Both the position numbers and the translations under genes were made by a program. Below are positions 43,524 through 57,500 of a stretch of 64,000 bases of DNA, piece after piece. The DNA lies in the NCBI GenBank assembly GCA_964023205.1, contig OZ026841.1, forward strand, positions 29,898,399 through 29,962,398. The letters are read 5' to 3'. Positions within the stretch are counted from its first letter, which is position 1; each line of letters opens with the position of its first letter. The DNA is from Lutraria lutraria (taxonomy: Eukaryota; Mollusca; Bivalvia; Venerida; Mactridae). The notes beneath the pieces are model-generated. The model saw only the letters and a program-made list of their open reading frames with translations, did no database searches and was not told the origin of the DNA.

Positions 43524-46500
43524 TATATTCAAATTCAAAGCACATATAGGGTTATGTTAGTGTATCTATCCACACCTTTTTAAAAAGATTTATTAACTAA
43601 ATATGAAAACATGTTCGACGCCAAAACAAAACTCACACAGCATATATATGTTTGATTGAGAAAAAATAAAAATACTTATAAATGATACTAAACTCTTACA
43701 GTAAAGTTTTAATATCAATAACTTTAAATAGTCAGATTTACAATATAGGAAAAGAGCCCAAAATGTATCTTTTAAACTTGTGACGAAAAGTATATCCGTC
43801 AGTGTCATCCCCATAGTATCTCAATTCATTAAGAATACATTCACTTGGCATTCAACCTTTATATTAATCTACGAATGTGTCCTCAGTCTTAACCAGGTTG
43901 TCTGCGATCGTAAAAAATGTTGTTCATTTATTAAATCCCGGAACAAGCGCCAAGAAATGACGTCTTAGAAATCCTAGAATATTCGTTGATAGATTAAATA
44001 ACTTTTAATACAAAAACTGAAGCTTCACTAAAGTGTTTCTAAATATTTTACTGTGGACCACGTGACGTAGGCTTATCTCCCATACACGCAACAAACAATA
44101 ATTATCTCCGAAAAACAAGAAATGTTCAGTCGTTTTGGCGCGAAATGCGACTAATCTGTAAAAAATCACAGCAGTTAGTTAAAAACGAGACATTTCAAGA
44201 TAAATTTTCATTTCATCAATTATCGTAAAACGATTGAAAAGATCTCTGGAGTCCTAAATCTCTGTTTACAAGGATCAAAGCATTTTTAAAACAAATTATC
44301 TTGAATATTTTTTAACCAATAATTCACAAAGTTATTTAAAAATCTGCATTGAGATTTGAAAAAAAAACAACAATCGGTTGTTGCTGTGTTTTTAGGAAAA
44401 CACTTAGCAGTTTTACATTAATCACGAAACTCGATAATGACCTCTTCAAAGATGGGTAAATTTGTTTAAATTAACACACAAAGTACCTAAACGTAGCGTG
44501 TGGCTTCGAATTCTCGTTAAAAGCCATACATTAATCGATGTTCTTCCTTTTTTGTGTAATGTTTGTAATTTGGCGTAAGTGGATGTGCTTCCTGGTCGTA
44601 AAATGATTCGCGAGTAATTTTGATACATTACAAAAAAATCAAAATATTTCCGATTAATATCTGTTTGGATATCATTCTGTTGATACTTTACACATGATTA
44701 ATCATGAAGAGGCGATCTTATGTTCTGATACATGAGCCCAATGTTTTGGCTTATCGGTGAACTATCATATACAAACACTGGGTCAAGTGAAGTGTAATCT
44801 TAGTGCATTAAGCCGCCATTTCATACCCAACATCGCACGGTAGCCAATATTCAGTTTGATATTACAGTACCGCAATATATTTTAATATCAAAAAGAAAAT
44901 AATCTACAATTTAAAAAAATAAGTATAATCAAGCGGGGAACACTAATTCATATCAATCACGTCTCTTCTAATTGCAACTTGTTCTTTTATTGCATTTGGC
45001 AATCGGATACGCGTGCTTAAAAAGCTGTAAAATTCTTATGTGCCTTTGTAGTGAATGAACCCTCAACTGGTTTTATATTCATATAATCCCAGCAGCTCGG
45101 CACACAAATGAACATCGGAATTCTATTTTATACCACAAACGCGTCTTTAATAGTTACAAGATATGTAGTAAAAGTTCAGAGAAAAAAGCACACAAAATAA
45201 GAGGTAGGAGTGTGCCATGTTATTTAAAGAGACGGAGCTGTTATATGCGAGTATCAAACCGAACATTGTCTTTTCTTTGTAAAATCTACCTACATGAACA
45301 GTGTTTTAGACAAGTATAATTACAAACGCTTAACATAATTTTAGCGTAAAAGGTTTGTCTAAGATGTTCGTGTTCTCTGGTTTTAGCTTATTGGAAAGTC
45401 TACTTCCGAAGTGAGAAAATTATCTGAAGATGCAACAGTTTGATTTTTGTTTCCCTTCAGTGAGGCTTAATGATCATAATATAACGTATACACATAATGC
45501 ATAACTAAATCGGTCGGAATTTAACTGTTTGCTGAATTTGATTTTAAGACCGTTTCAAGCACATAAATAAAAATTCAAACAAAATTAACTTTATGACGCG
45601 CCTTTCCTACCGTTTGTAACAATTATGCTTAGCTTAAATAAAACAAGTACATAATTAACACTGTCGGGCAAATAACAGCTCACGTGCAGATATGAACAAC
45701 ATAGAGGATCACTCAAAGAATGCACCAATTGACCTAAATTTGTGTATAATTAATTCCATTTTTATTAACTTACCGCAACAGATTTATTACAACAATTCCA
45801 TTTTATGTTACGTATAAATTCTTCCCCTCAAAACCACAAACTGTAAATAGATATAAAATATTGCATTAGAAAGCGAACGAAGGGAACCGTTGGCAAATCT
45901 ACATACTTATAAGTGCATTTACAGTTCCATCAATTATGTTCGCAACGAATCATCTAAACAGGTATGTTTTCACCGGAGATAACATCGCACCAAAAGTCAA
46001 TATTTTTTGATGATTTTTCTTGCTTTAGAAGTGGAGATAGACCCAGGCTTACACCAGGCTAAAACCACCAACTTTCCGTAAGATAGTTGGACCTGAGTTG
46101 TCTCCAATGTGATATTGTCTAGTTCTGTGTGTGATTCGAAGTCACAGCGGTGAGTGGCTGTAGTTTTTTCGTTAGGGCCTTGAATTTGTTGAAATTCTGA
46201 GGATATACGTTGAAACACTGGTCTACGTTATTGTCCAAGCATAAGCGAACTTTAAAGGGAATGTGCCTCCATTTTTTTCAATCTAATTTTTTTTTTAGAA
46301 TGTCGACAACAAAAATGTTATAATTATTATACACTTTTAATCATTAAGATCATCTATTATATTCTGTGTTAAATTATTCATTTTTTTTCAAGCATTCCTA
46401 ACTATCATATTATTTCGTAAATGAGTTATATTCACTATAAAATGTATACAATGAACGACAGTAATTTGTCATTTGGTAAAGAAAATAGCCCGACACAGCA

Positions 46501-46972
46501 AATACATTTAAAACTCATTTTTATTCATAAGGTGTAACGTACAGTTACGTTTAACGGTTATGTCGGCCGAGAATAGAGGATTATGTCTAATGTTAGGTAA
46601 TAGAAAATCCAAGTCTTCGTTTTGTATCCCCTGAACAGAATGTAAATGGTTATGTCGTGTTTACAGATAATAAATAAGAGAAGGACCGTAATACTGTGTC
46701 TAAAGGTCTGATACTTATATTGGATATTTTACAATTTATTGCTTTTCGCAAATTATATGTCGTCCTCCATGCTACTGGTTGGACGTCCAGTAATTCTTAC
46801 GTAATATACGCTCGTACTTAAGATCTATTTTTATGATGCTGCTGTAAGCCAAACGGTCTATATATCTGATGTGCTACTAACTAAAATAATATATAGTCAA
46901 GAAAACATTGAGAAACACGTCATTACTTAGCCGTAAGCTCAACTGAACCAGTTTCTTAGCATGTGTGAATAT
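43524..46972. other. AT-rich non-coding stretch
   Basis: No gene or strong repeat recognised over 3.4 kb. Confidence 0.5.
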
Positions 46973-47148
46973 ACTGTCAAACCTGTGAACAAAGGCCACC
47001 CTTGGAAAATACAAAATGTGTTCTTTGTTACAGTTAACCTTTATTCGAAAGTCGTTTTGTTCTGAATTATCAATGACGGTTTTTAAAATAATGGCCTTTA
47101 TTCACAGCGTGACATTTATTAGGAGGTGGCAACTAACACAGGTTTGAT
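46973..47148. mobile_element. MITE family 3, copy 3 (most complete)
   Basis: ACTGTCAAACCTGTGAAC plus AAAGGCCACC at the left and AGGAGGTGGC, ACACAGGTTTGA at the right form a terminal inverted repeat. TTTATTC-type blocks lie inside. Confidence 0.75.
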
Positions 47149-47289
47149 TTTATCGTTCGGGTGTCTTATAGATACACCTTGATGTATTTGTTAATTTAAG
47201 CTTCTCGTTTGTTTGTCTTTTCTTTCAAAATCGAGTAAATTGTATTTACGTGTGTAAAATAGCAGAAAAATGTCAAAACTTTCAACAAA

Positions 47290-47512
47290 CGCCTCCGTGG
47301 TCGCGTGGTTAAGGTCGCTGGCTTCAAATAATTGTAAAGGGTCGTTGGTTCGAGCCCCGCTACCGATCATGTCCCTTTATATAAGAAAGTAGACAGGTGC
47401 TTACGGAGGATGGGTGTCTGGTACTGGTTCTTCCTAAAACGATGGTTAGGTGAACTGTCCGCCTCATATGACTCTTTTGAAAACGGGCGTAAAACTCAAA
47501 TAAACAAACAAA
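47290..47512 (+). repeat. tRNA-derived SINE family A, copy 3
   Basis: Head GCCTCCGTGGTCGCGTGG, B-box GGTTCGAGCCCC, body GCTTACGGAGGATGGG, GTACTGGTTCTTCC, GCCTCATATGACTC, tail AAATAAACAAACAAA. The B-box is the best preserved of the three copies. Confidence 0.88.
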
Positions 47513-48030
47513 ATTTGAAATCTGAATGTAGATGAATCAGTATAGACAAATATAATGCACACCAGCAGGTCCCAATTTTTAAAAAAACACCAATTGAAAT
47601 CTCATTGATCAAGATGTTTTGAGATTTAGAACTTGAAGAAATCAAGACAGCAGTACGTATACAGCGGACTAGATTGTAAACATAGAAGTGGGCATTAGTA
47701 TGTGTGGTTAAACTTTAGTTTTCAATTAACATGAAATAGAATACATGTACTTGGTCTGGAAACATGTTCTGTTTCAGAAGTTTTAAGAAACTAGGACCAG
47801 TCTGAACTGTTCAACGCAGATTCCACACGTATGGTCATTAACGGTTAACATGTGTTTCTATGTGCTTCAATTTGTATCAATATAAAAATCATTTACAAAT
47901 TTCCGAGACACAATTTCGTAGAAATAATCTACATGTATATGTTACAACAGAACAAGACGTGTGTTCATTGTATGAATAGAAAAGCCTACGATAATCTAAC
48001 TTTCAGACAACAACAGTCTACTGAACAATA

Positions 48031-48190
48031 GTTCAGCTTTTCATAGCGTCACTCGCTCGGTGCGCATGAATATGTATACGGACCAAAGTACTACGTTTTC
48101 TACATCCGCCATACAATCGTTTAACTAGTTCCCGTTCCATGTTGAGCATTGTGCAAGTCTATGTAAGTTTAAATTCCACGAGTACTTTCA
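48031..48190 (-). repeat. dispersed repeat E, copy 2
   Basis: The reverse complement matches 11783-11932 block by block. This copy also contains a clear GGAACGGGAACTAGTT half of the GGAACCAGTT mini-element. Confidence 0.75.
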
Positions 48191-48649
48191 GTACTGTGAT
48201 TTACATATAATATTTCTATAGATAGTACACCTTATGACTCTTCAGTTTTATATTATGTAATCATTTGATAAAATCAGCCATAAAATAACGTTGATAAATG
48301 AGTTTGATCTTTACCCCCGCGATGCCAAGTTATACTTATGTTTATCTAAGATACGTGATGATCATTGATAATCACTAACCATTAACGGTGAATGATTCGC
48401 GCACGGTGAATAATTCACACTTGCTTCGAATATCTATTAGTACTTTATATAAAACTGATACATCAATAACTCCTGTTATATAATGTTCCCGGACGAGGCC
48501 AATATAACCAATCGGTGAATCTCCTTCAGATTATAGCTGTTGTCTTAAAGTGTTGTTTTTTTAATCAAATTGGCATCGCACTGATATTTATCCGCTTCTA
48601 TTCACCAAACAGGCTTATTCAGTAAGGTAATGTTGATTAATTTGAAGTA
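48191..48649. other. non-coding stretch
   Basis: Two GGTGAATGATTCGCG/GGTGAATAATTCACA-like copies near 48388-48420; nothing else recognised. Confidence 0.4.
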
Positions 48650-48820
48650 CAGTATAACCTCTCCAGAGCGGCCCTCATTAGAGCAACAACCTCCCTTTAA
48701 CAACAGCATGTTTCCCACTGCATGATTTAACTATTAATCTAACCTCTCTAGAGCAACAACCTCTCAATAACAAAAAAAATTACAACTCCCAAAGAGTGTT
48801 TCTTCGAAGAGGTTGCATTG
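48650..48820 (+). mobile_element. TA-flanked MITE family 1, copy 3
   Basis: CAGTATAACCTCTCCAGAGC at the left and AGAGGTTGCATTG at the right, with TA directly outside both ends. Confidence 0.82.
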
Positions 48821-50145
48821 TATATTGAACAATTAAAATCAACCATTTAACACTTGGTATGTTAAAGAAGGGCTATATCTACCATCAAGGGAGATAATCC
48901 CTGCGTGGTAAGGAGCCAGAGCACAAGGGCGTACAAATTATCACAACCTCAGTGTCATTATCCTTGATTAAATAAATTGAATATTCCTATGGATTGATAT
49001 ATAATTATGTGCCTTGACGTAAGCCAGATAAATTGTATAACGTAAAATACACCAGATACGCCGTGTCTGATTTAATAAAACCACAAACACTTTGATCGTA
49101 AAACGCTGCACAATGCTGAACATATATAGATATAAATTTATTATGTATAGCAATCATTATATACTTATTGCAGATTAAGTAGTCATGAATGTATTATTGT
49201 AGATCAATAGAATATGCTTCACGTGGACTTGAATTATTCTGCTTTTTAAATGCTTTCAATTAAAAAAAGTGGTAACCCATTTCCATTTATATCTACATGA
49301 TATATGACAAGTTTCGTTTATAATTCGATTTGTGTTTTTATGATTTTGATGCTTAAGACTATTTGGTGTACATATCGCGCCATGGATGCCACGAGGCGAC
49401 TCGTTAATTGAAGCCAGGTGCATTTTGTCTAAGTTGATTTATTACTTGTACAAATTAAGGGGACACAATTTCTGACAATTATCTAAAGCGGGTGGGGTAT
49501 GGTAAGAATTAAAAATTAAGAATAGGCTTGTATTTAAGTAAAAGAAATCAATGTAATCTCAAGTAATATTTGCACTGAAAGGAATGTTGACAAGAATAGA
49601 GAAAAAAGGATAAAATGGCAAAGCTAATGTGGATATAAGAACAAAATCTCGCGTACATTCAAACACAAATATTAATTTATATTTCAAAAAAGTATTATGC
49701 ACTACACAATGTCAAAACATTTATCAATGTTGTACGAGTGAAATTTATTTGAAATAATGAGAATTAACACTGCTAACTTCATTTTATTACACACACTACC
49801 AGGTAAAAACACGATCTGTTTTGCTCATAAAGTAGTACAGATAAAAAGGTATGGTGGTCAAAAGTGCCATGGAACAAAACAGTCAATAGTTAGAATTTCC
49901 CCTTGCCATTTAAAGTGTATCATATTTTCTGATAATTTTCATGTTAAGCTTATTGAGCCAGTTCTGTGACTTATCAAAATACATGTCAGTTACAATAATC
50001 ACAAATTCAATATTCGTTCATAGTATTTATTAATCAATTTATATATTAAGGATCAATAAAATAACAATAAACAAGAGGGGCAAAATGGCCATGTAATCGT
50101 TTACTAGAAAAAAAGAAGTTTAAAAACGATTTGATACTTGATCAT
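48821..50145. other. AT-rich non-coding stretch
   Basis: No gene recognised. Confidence 0.5.
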
Positions 50146-50460
50146 AGTAGTTCTGTGAAAATTTGGTCGAAGTCCCTCCAGAATTGAAGGAGTTGCGTCC
50201 AGTAGAGTATTTCCCCATACATACTGTATATATATCACATAGGTTATGCACACAATAAAACACGAGGTCATAGATCGGCCAAAAGGGATCATATCACAAA
50301 ATCCCTAAAATGCATATAGGGGTACTACAAAATAGTTATGTGTAAAAGTTTGGTTGAAATCCATTCAGAATTGTAGGAGAAGTTGCGTCCGGAAGAAATT
50401 GTGAAAGCTCGCCCTGCAACCCGCCCGCCTGTCCGTGCGCCGACATTCGCCTTTGTCTTG
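50146..50460. repeat. imperfect direct repeat with AGAATTG/GTTGCGTCC core
   Basis: TCTGTGAAAATTTGGTCGAAGT with CCAGAATTGAAGGAGTTGCG at 50149-50198 recurs as GTGTAAAAGTTTGGTTGAAA with CAGAATTGTAGGAGAAGTTG at 50339-50385. The second copy runs into a CCCGCC-rich tail. A dispersed repeat of unknown class is likely. Confidence 0.5.
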
Positions 50461-53400
50461 GAAAACCTGGTTAAACATATAAAAAATAAAAAAGGTTACC
50501 AGAGATAACAAGACACTTTATAGATTATGATAGCAATTAATACTGAACTTTACGCATATTATTATTTCCTACAGTATCCCTTCACAGACACCATACTATT
50601 TACTGATATCTCAAGGACGCTTTGCACGGGATTTCGACAAATTGGGTCAGTGCGATAGTAAAACCACATATTTCATGCACTTACCTTTATAAAGTTGAAG
50701 ACATGGCATGTGCCTACGACAAAAAGTAAATAAATGAAAGCATAATGTTTTGGCATTAATACTTACTTTGATCTGCGTACTGATTACTCATTATCGCAAT
50801 TTTTGTCTCCTTATTTGTTTTGTTTACTTTTCGAAATTTATAGCGGAATTGCTTCACAACTGAAAACGGAAATGTCTTCGATCTGAAACATAGTCCAATA
50901 TTTAATTATTTTTTCCCCTAAGCGAATAAAACTTCTAATCTTTACACGGATATAAGTATATTTTCTAATGTTGGTAAATAAACGATATTCTTTCAAAAAT
51001 CCTTGTCATTTAATAAAAAAAAAGCACGTGCCACCACCTATTTAGTATAATTCGAGTAACCGTTCCTTTCGCGGACGAATTATTTTCAGTGAATCGGTTA
51101 GAAACCGTGGGAGAATGAAAGTTGTCGTAAACATTCTACAATTAACCATATTTCAAATAGAAAGAACCAGAAATCAAAGAAGTGTTTTAGACTTACCGTC
51201 TTAATGGAGAATCCCATATGTCTTAGGTACATTATGCATTACTTACCATGTGTTGCCACAGCTTTAAATGTCTAATCGCACAGATATTTGTTTTGTTTAC
51301 ATTTTAACGAATGGAAAAATGGCGTCCTGTCGAAATTTATGTCACATGTCGAATGTTTGTTTGGTCGTTTCAGTAAACGCGATTATGTCAACCAAAAAAT
51401 GGATTCGTACAACGTTCAGTGTTACTTCGTATTGTTTAAGAACTAATTTGGTTCACGAACTGTTCGTTACATTTTGAGTTTGAATGTACTTTCATAAACC
51501 GTTTTTAACGGTGTTGTTTTCTTGATTAATGAGTGGTAGCTGGTCTATATCCTTCAAATAGTGAATATAACATGTCTACATTAATGTTTTAACAACTTAC
51601 CAATACTTCTGTATAGACTCCCCAAGTAATTATTTCAATTGGCCATGTGACTATTTTCTATGTATTATTTTGAAAGTTGAGAATTGTGTCCCCTTAAAAC
51701 ATTGTGATTAGGCTCAAATGTTAGATAGTGGTTTATAAACATATCTTAAACATGTATATGTAAATAACCGGTAACATAAACAACAAAACATCTGGATTAC
51801 TTATAAGCGTATTTACATTATAACTTTATCGGTAGCGCTTTGTTGGTGTGTATTTAAAGTAATGCAGGCTGTGTAATTGGCCCTTAAAAATGGGAAAACA
51901 TTGAGAAACAAATGCGATAATGTGTCAAGTTAAATACTGCCACATACGGAGAAAAATTATTATTATTTTCTCAGATAGGTAAACAAAAACAACCAATACG
52001 CGGTGAAATTTTTTTTTTTTTAAATTCGGATAAACGTTTTTTTTTAATGATATTTCAATTTTATACGGATGCCGGTTCACCTGACAGATTTTCTTTATAG
52101 TTTTCATTAAAATTGTTAATTAAGCACTTACTGTCGATGTGAATTTGTCAGAAACCTGTGTAATATCGTTAAAACATGGGGTACAAATATAATATGTTAA
52201 ACACTCAAGATGGATCTAAATAATACAAGTTCTCGCCTTAAACCAAAACGAAACAATGCAGAATAATGATACCTACTAGAATAAACATGTTTGCGAAACC
52301 AGGGGCACAGCCTTTCAGCAATACGTACTAAGAAAATGGTCTTAAAAACGTCATTTTGTTACACAGGTTCTTGTATTTGGCATTAATTTCATTTTAAAAT
52401 TTCTTCGCTGAGTGTATTGCACGAGCAGTATTTGATTTTATGTTCATTGTAATGCATGGTTATTACAAATAATGCTTGAAAGTTGATTCAAAACATTGTA
52501 AATCAACCGCACTGCAGTCATATCACGGCGGTCAGTCACCTAAACTAATGTTGACTAATTACCTAAAAATGTGCATTATATTCATTTGCATTTCGTGTAA
52601 CAACTTCCCAACGTATTTGAAAATCTGTGGTAGGGGGTACTTAAATAAAGTTATCTGTAAATAAAAGCCACACAAGGGTATTGCCTTTTCAGCCATTATT
52701 CAGAGGCTATATTGTTTATTATTCTAATACATGAGGGACAAGGAGTGACCCCTGTTCACAGATGATCGTTAAGTCAAACTGAATAATCGTCATTTCTGTG
52801 ATATGCCAATAATTTATCACATTTTATGTATTTGAATTACGCATAATATTTTAACTGGTGTTACCCACTAGTGGTGTGAATGATTTATTTTTTTGACAAA
52901 TTCGCGTATCACAGAGAAACATTCGCCTTCATATGGACTTCGTACCTGCGACATCACTTACTCGACACAACGCGATGCTTGATATTGTTCAACCACCTGT
53001 CTATCAAATTTTACGAAAAAACCCTGATTTTGAAAGGATGCGTAAATGCAAAATGTATTATCCATTCTCCCGGGATAATACTGGGAAACACGGGTTTCTG
53101 ATAATTGACAAAAATGAACACTGCAATATTGATAAGGAGTACGTAAATATATTTTTTTTTCATTTAACATTCAATGGGAACGCTTTGATCATTCAATTGT
53201 GAATAAGATCCCCAGATCTATGGGTTTAATCATTTAATACCCACATGATACACAGATAGAAACATTCTATTGTATACACTCGCATCAAACGTCGAATTAC
53301 CCAGACGATAAATAAAAACACAATAGAGAGGTCCAAAGAACACTCCGGAAAGCGAGTACGTGACATGTTGATAACACACATGCACGTCTGTCCGTTCGTC

Positions 53401-54070
53401 CGTCCGTCTGTTAATTTGAAATTTAGCTCGCTAAACGGAAAAGTTACATCCCATCTTCATTGAATATTTTACTGAATTTGGTGACATTTGACTATCTATT
53501 TTAAACAAATGAAATCATTTCAATTTAAAACATAAATGATAACTACGGGCGAAACAAAAACCATGATCGAACATTAGTATTATGATTGTAAAACGCATAT
53601 AGGGCCTATGTAAAATGCAGAAGTTGAACATTTTAAGATAGATACATTCTGAACTGTAATAAATACAAAACAAACGTTTTCATGATACATCGCATAGCAT
53701 CGCATCAATCTACCATGATGTTTTAACTGTGTTGAATAGATAAGCTATCTTCTATCGCTAAGTTACACAATGTCCCGCCATTTTATTTATCTACTTTTCT
53801 TTTGTTATTTTTACGTGCCTGCGATAACAATGTTTGATTATATATTCAGAGATCATGTAATTAAAATGCATTCGAATAACTAAATAGAGAAACCGGCAGT
53901 ATTGAGATTAAACATTTATTACATGTAATTTGTTTCTGATTATTTGAAAAGCGCAAAATGGTATGTAAGAGGCAAGCTAACTGAATTATCGGATTGATAT
54001 AAAAGAGGCACCTGCAGACGGACAGATAAGGCATGCCAAGCTGAAGGATGAGAGGACGGATGCATTTTAG
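50461..54070. other. AT-rich non-coding stretch
   Basis: No gene recognised. A GTCCGTTCGTCCGTCCGTCTG short tandem repeat lies at about 53391-53411. Confidence 0.45.
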
Positions 54071-54536
54071 CCGGTGTAACGTTTTCAAGCTTCCCCTTAT
54101 TTGAAGTTACCCCCGGTAACTTTAAAACGTTTTCAGAGTACCCCCGGGTATTTGAAAACGTTTTCAGATTACCCCTGGGGGCGCTTTGAAAACGTTTTCA
54201 GAATACCCCCGGGTAATTATTCGAAAATTCATAATGAGAGAGAGCTTGCACACGAATAAGGAGATTACAATTTCATACACATAAATGCATACATGTACTA
54301 CAGTTATATGAGACTATACACGCGGTCCTCATGATGAAATCATACGACGAAATCAAATGACGTCATATACTGACAAGTTCATTCCTTCATTATGGAATCC
54401 TATGAGCGTTATTGTTCAAATACCAATGCAATCTTGAATCATTTTGACAAAGAAATAGAAGGCCGGTACATTGGAAACGTTTTTAAGTTACCGGGGAGTA
54501 ACCTGAAAAGGGAGGAGCTTGACAACGTTACACCGG
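54071..54536. mobile_element. 466-bp inverted-repeat element with internal AAAACGTTTT repeats
   Basis: The left end (CCGGTGTAACGTTTTCAAGC, CCCCCGGTAACTTTAAAACG) matches the reverse complement of the right end (CCGGTGTAACGTTGTCAAGC, CCCCGGTAACTTAAAAACG) over about 70 bp, with scattered differences. Inside the left arm, AAAACGTTTTCAGA followed by TACCCCCGGGT or a close variant occurs three times (54124, 54155, 54189). No ORF of note and no clear target-site duplication; a non-autonomous DNA transposon is the best guess. Confidence 0.8.
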
Positions 54537-57500
54537 TGTGAGACAGGAATACATGGATTTTATACCAAACTAATTGATAAGTTAGACCAATGAACTAATC
54601 TAAAATTTGTAAATACTGGCTCTGGGTATATAGAAAACTTTCATTCACACACGGGAACTGACTTAACGCAATTACAATCATGTATATCTCATAATTTCAT
54701 TAAATCATAAGAAAAAAAATATATTAGAAATATTAGCCCCTGCGCTATCATACCGCTTACAACTTAGTGCATACATACCTAGCAAGTAAGTAAGTTACGT
54801 TAGTTTGCACTTAGTCACATTGCAAGTACATTAGATCGATCAAAGCCAAGTGCTATTTGTCATACCTTTTGTTTGAATACACATAAATCACAATAACCGC
54901 AATAACGAAAACCATTATCATAAACAAAAAGAAATGCTTATTCATGTCACAGCCGCTCTTTTGTTTTTTTTTCTTATGTAAAGGAAACGAGTCCGCATCG
55001 ATATTACGGTATAGGAGAACACACATCACGCATTATCAATTTCGCAATACATACCTGAATATATTTTATGTTAAACAATGTGCAAATGTGGCTTATAATG
55101 GTATGGTACAAGGTTCAATATATTACAATAGATTCATAAAAACCGCCAAGCTTGATAAATACCAGTTTACCACGATGCAAATTTTAACAATGCTTGACGG
55201 TGATGGGCATACAGGGCTCCAGTTCCATCACAAATAGACAAAATCAACTTTATCTAACAATTCACAAAAACATACAAAAAGGCAAATAGTTTAATGTTTG
55301 AAAATGTCTAATTTTAACCGAAGCGAGTTGTGGATAAATTCGATTATCTATAGTAACATTGTTAATTGTGTCCATTCAAAAATTGCCTACCAGTGTTTTG
55401 GACAAAGAATTATTGATCAAAACAGTGTTTTGTTTGCTTATTTCAATTGATTGTATTTACCGACTTGGTAATTTTACCGGAATGGGTCAATATCAACTTT
55501 TTCGTATTTAGTTTTCGTGCTTCCCGAGCAAATGGGAAGGCGAAGAGTCATTCACCTTTTCGAAATGACATTTTAGCGTTCATTTTTCTAATGGATTATT
55601 TAAACTGAAATGTAAGAGTTAACTAACATATTATTTATCGAAAATATATATGCACTAATTATAAGATTATTCAAATAAATTGATTAAATTTCTTACAAAT
55701 CACAAACCAGCGTTTTTTTTAACAAACGATTTACGTAAAAATCAAAGTTTTCAACATTCTATGATATTTAAATTGGCACTCTTTTAAATATTATTTCAAC
55801 AGTTTACATGTATTTATTTGTTTATAATAGGATATAATAAACTCTAGTATAAGTGTAATCATTGCTTGTAGATTACAATCTAAGAGCGCGAGACTCTTAG
55901 ATTGCGGAATGACGAGTACAGAGGCTTAGTACATTGGTAATGGAAGATACAGGAAGCAATTGAGCCAAAGAAGCACATTTATACGAGCGTCTATGCAAGA
56001 CAGAGATAGTTCTCAGCGATATAAAATCGCATAGGTTACAGGGAACTCTCGAAATCAATTGTAAAAAACCATTTCAATTATGTTTCTATTCCCTGTAGAC
56101 ATAGGGAATTTCCATTCATTTAACAAAAGCATTTTAAATGCTTAATTGCTAATTCGAAATATTAGTTTTTTTTATGATATGATGCTGCATGTTGAAATTG
56201 ATTGTAATTAAAATCTAATGATTAATGTCTCTGTTGGAATAATTGTTCCTGTTATGTAGACTCCAGGCATAGATACGATATTTATATATTCATATTTACA
56301 AATAAGATCATAAACTATTATAGCCTTCTCAATTTCTACAATCATATTGAAATATCATTTTGACATTAAAATTGACGAAAGGCTGCAATAAATTCAACCA
56401 TTACATTTCAGGATAAATACATTTTAAAGTTTATAACATCCGCTTCTCATTATAATTATGCTGTATCATGATTGATACCAAATGAAATTTATTGAGCCCC
56501 AAGAATATATAACTCTTCAAAAATACTCACAAAACGCAATTCAAGTCACAACCAGTAATATAGATCCAACACATGTTTTCTGTACATTAAAACTAACCAG
56601 CGACTACCCAGCACAAACCGCGTCGAACAGCGATTCCATAACAAAATAAATCGTAGACGCAAAAAAACAGGGTTTTCTCAAATCACACTCGAAGACAGAA
56701 ATGCAATTAAACCCGAGAAGAAATGTAAACAAACGCCGACAACACTGAATCAAGTCCAGAAGAATGTGTGACGGAAAACTATAAAGAAATTGCCGATTGC
56801 ATTAATTCACAGCAATCTAATAAACAGTTCAGACTCTGCTTGATTCATAATGGGAGTAATTCGGACAGGGGAACTAGAGAATTGTATGTACAGTCTTTAT
56901 TTTACGGATGTGATTACTCTCCTACACGTGTTATTAGATAAATACAGCTGTGCATTACGTCCTCGTTCATTTTTGCTTGTACATCAACTTTGCCATTTTC
57001 CAATCAGAAAAAAACTGTATGATTCAATCTTATTAGATGTATTTAATTATTTAATGTCATTTTATAAAGATTGGTGCTTTATCATTACGACAAACGAATT
57101 CAAACATAGAAAATGATTAGTATTTTACATAATGTTAAACATTTCTAGGACAAGTATTGTAAGTTGCGCCATAGAAATATTGTAATGTGTTAAATGATGT
57201 TTCAGCTGCAACAAATATAACAACAATATCACAAACTAATTGGTAGATATAAATGTATATATAAGAGCGAAAATATCTGCCTTAGAGAAAAATAAATGAT
57301 TATAGAATAATTCCAACCTTTTTAAGTAGATATAGCCTCATCAACGCTAAAACACGTGCGTGCTTGATCAGCAATCAAATTCTGCAGTAAATATCTTTAA
57401 TCCAACTGCGGGATTTCACCCCGAAGTCAAAAAAACATGTTAATGCGTTTCTATCAATTCAAGCATAACATGCGACGGATTAAAAAGTCCATTTATTATT

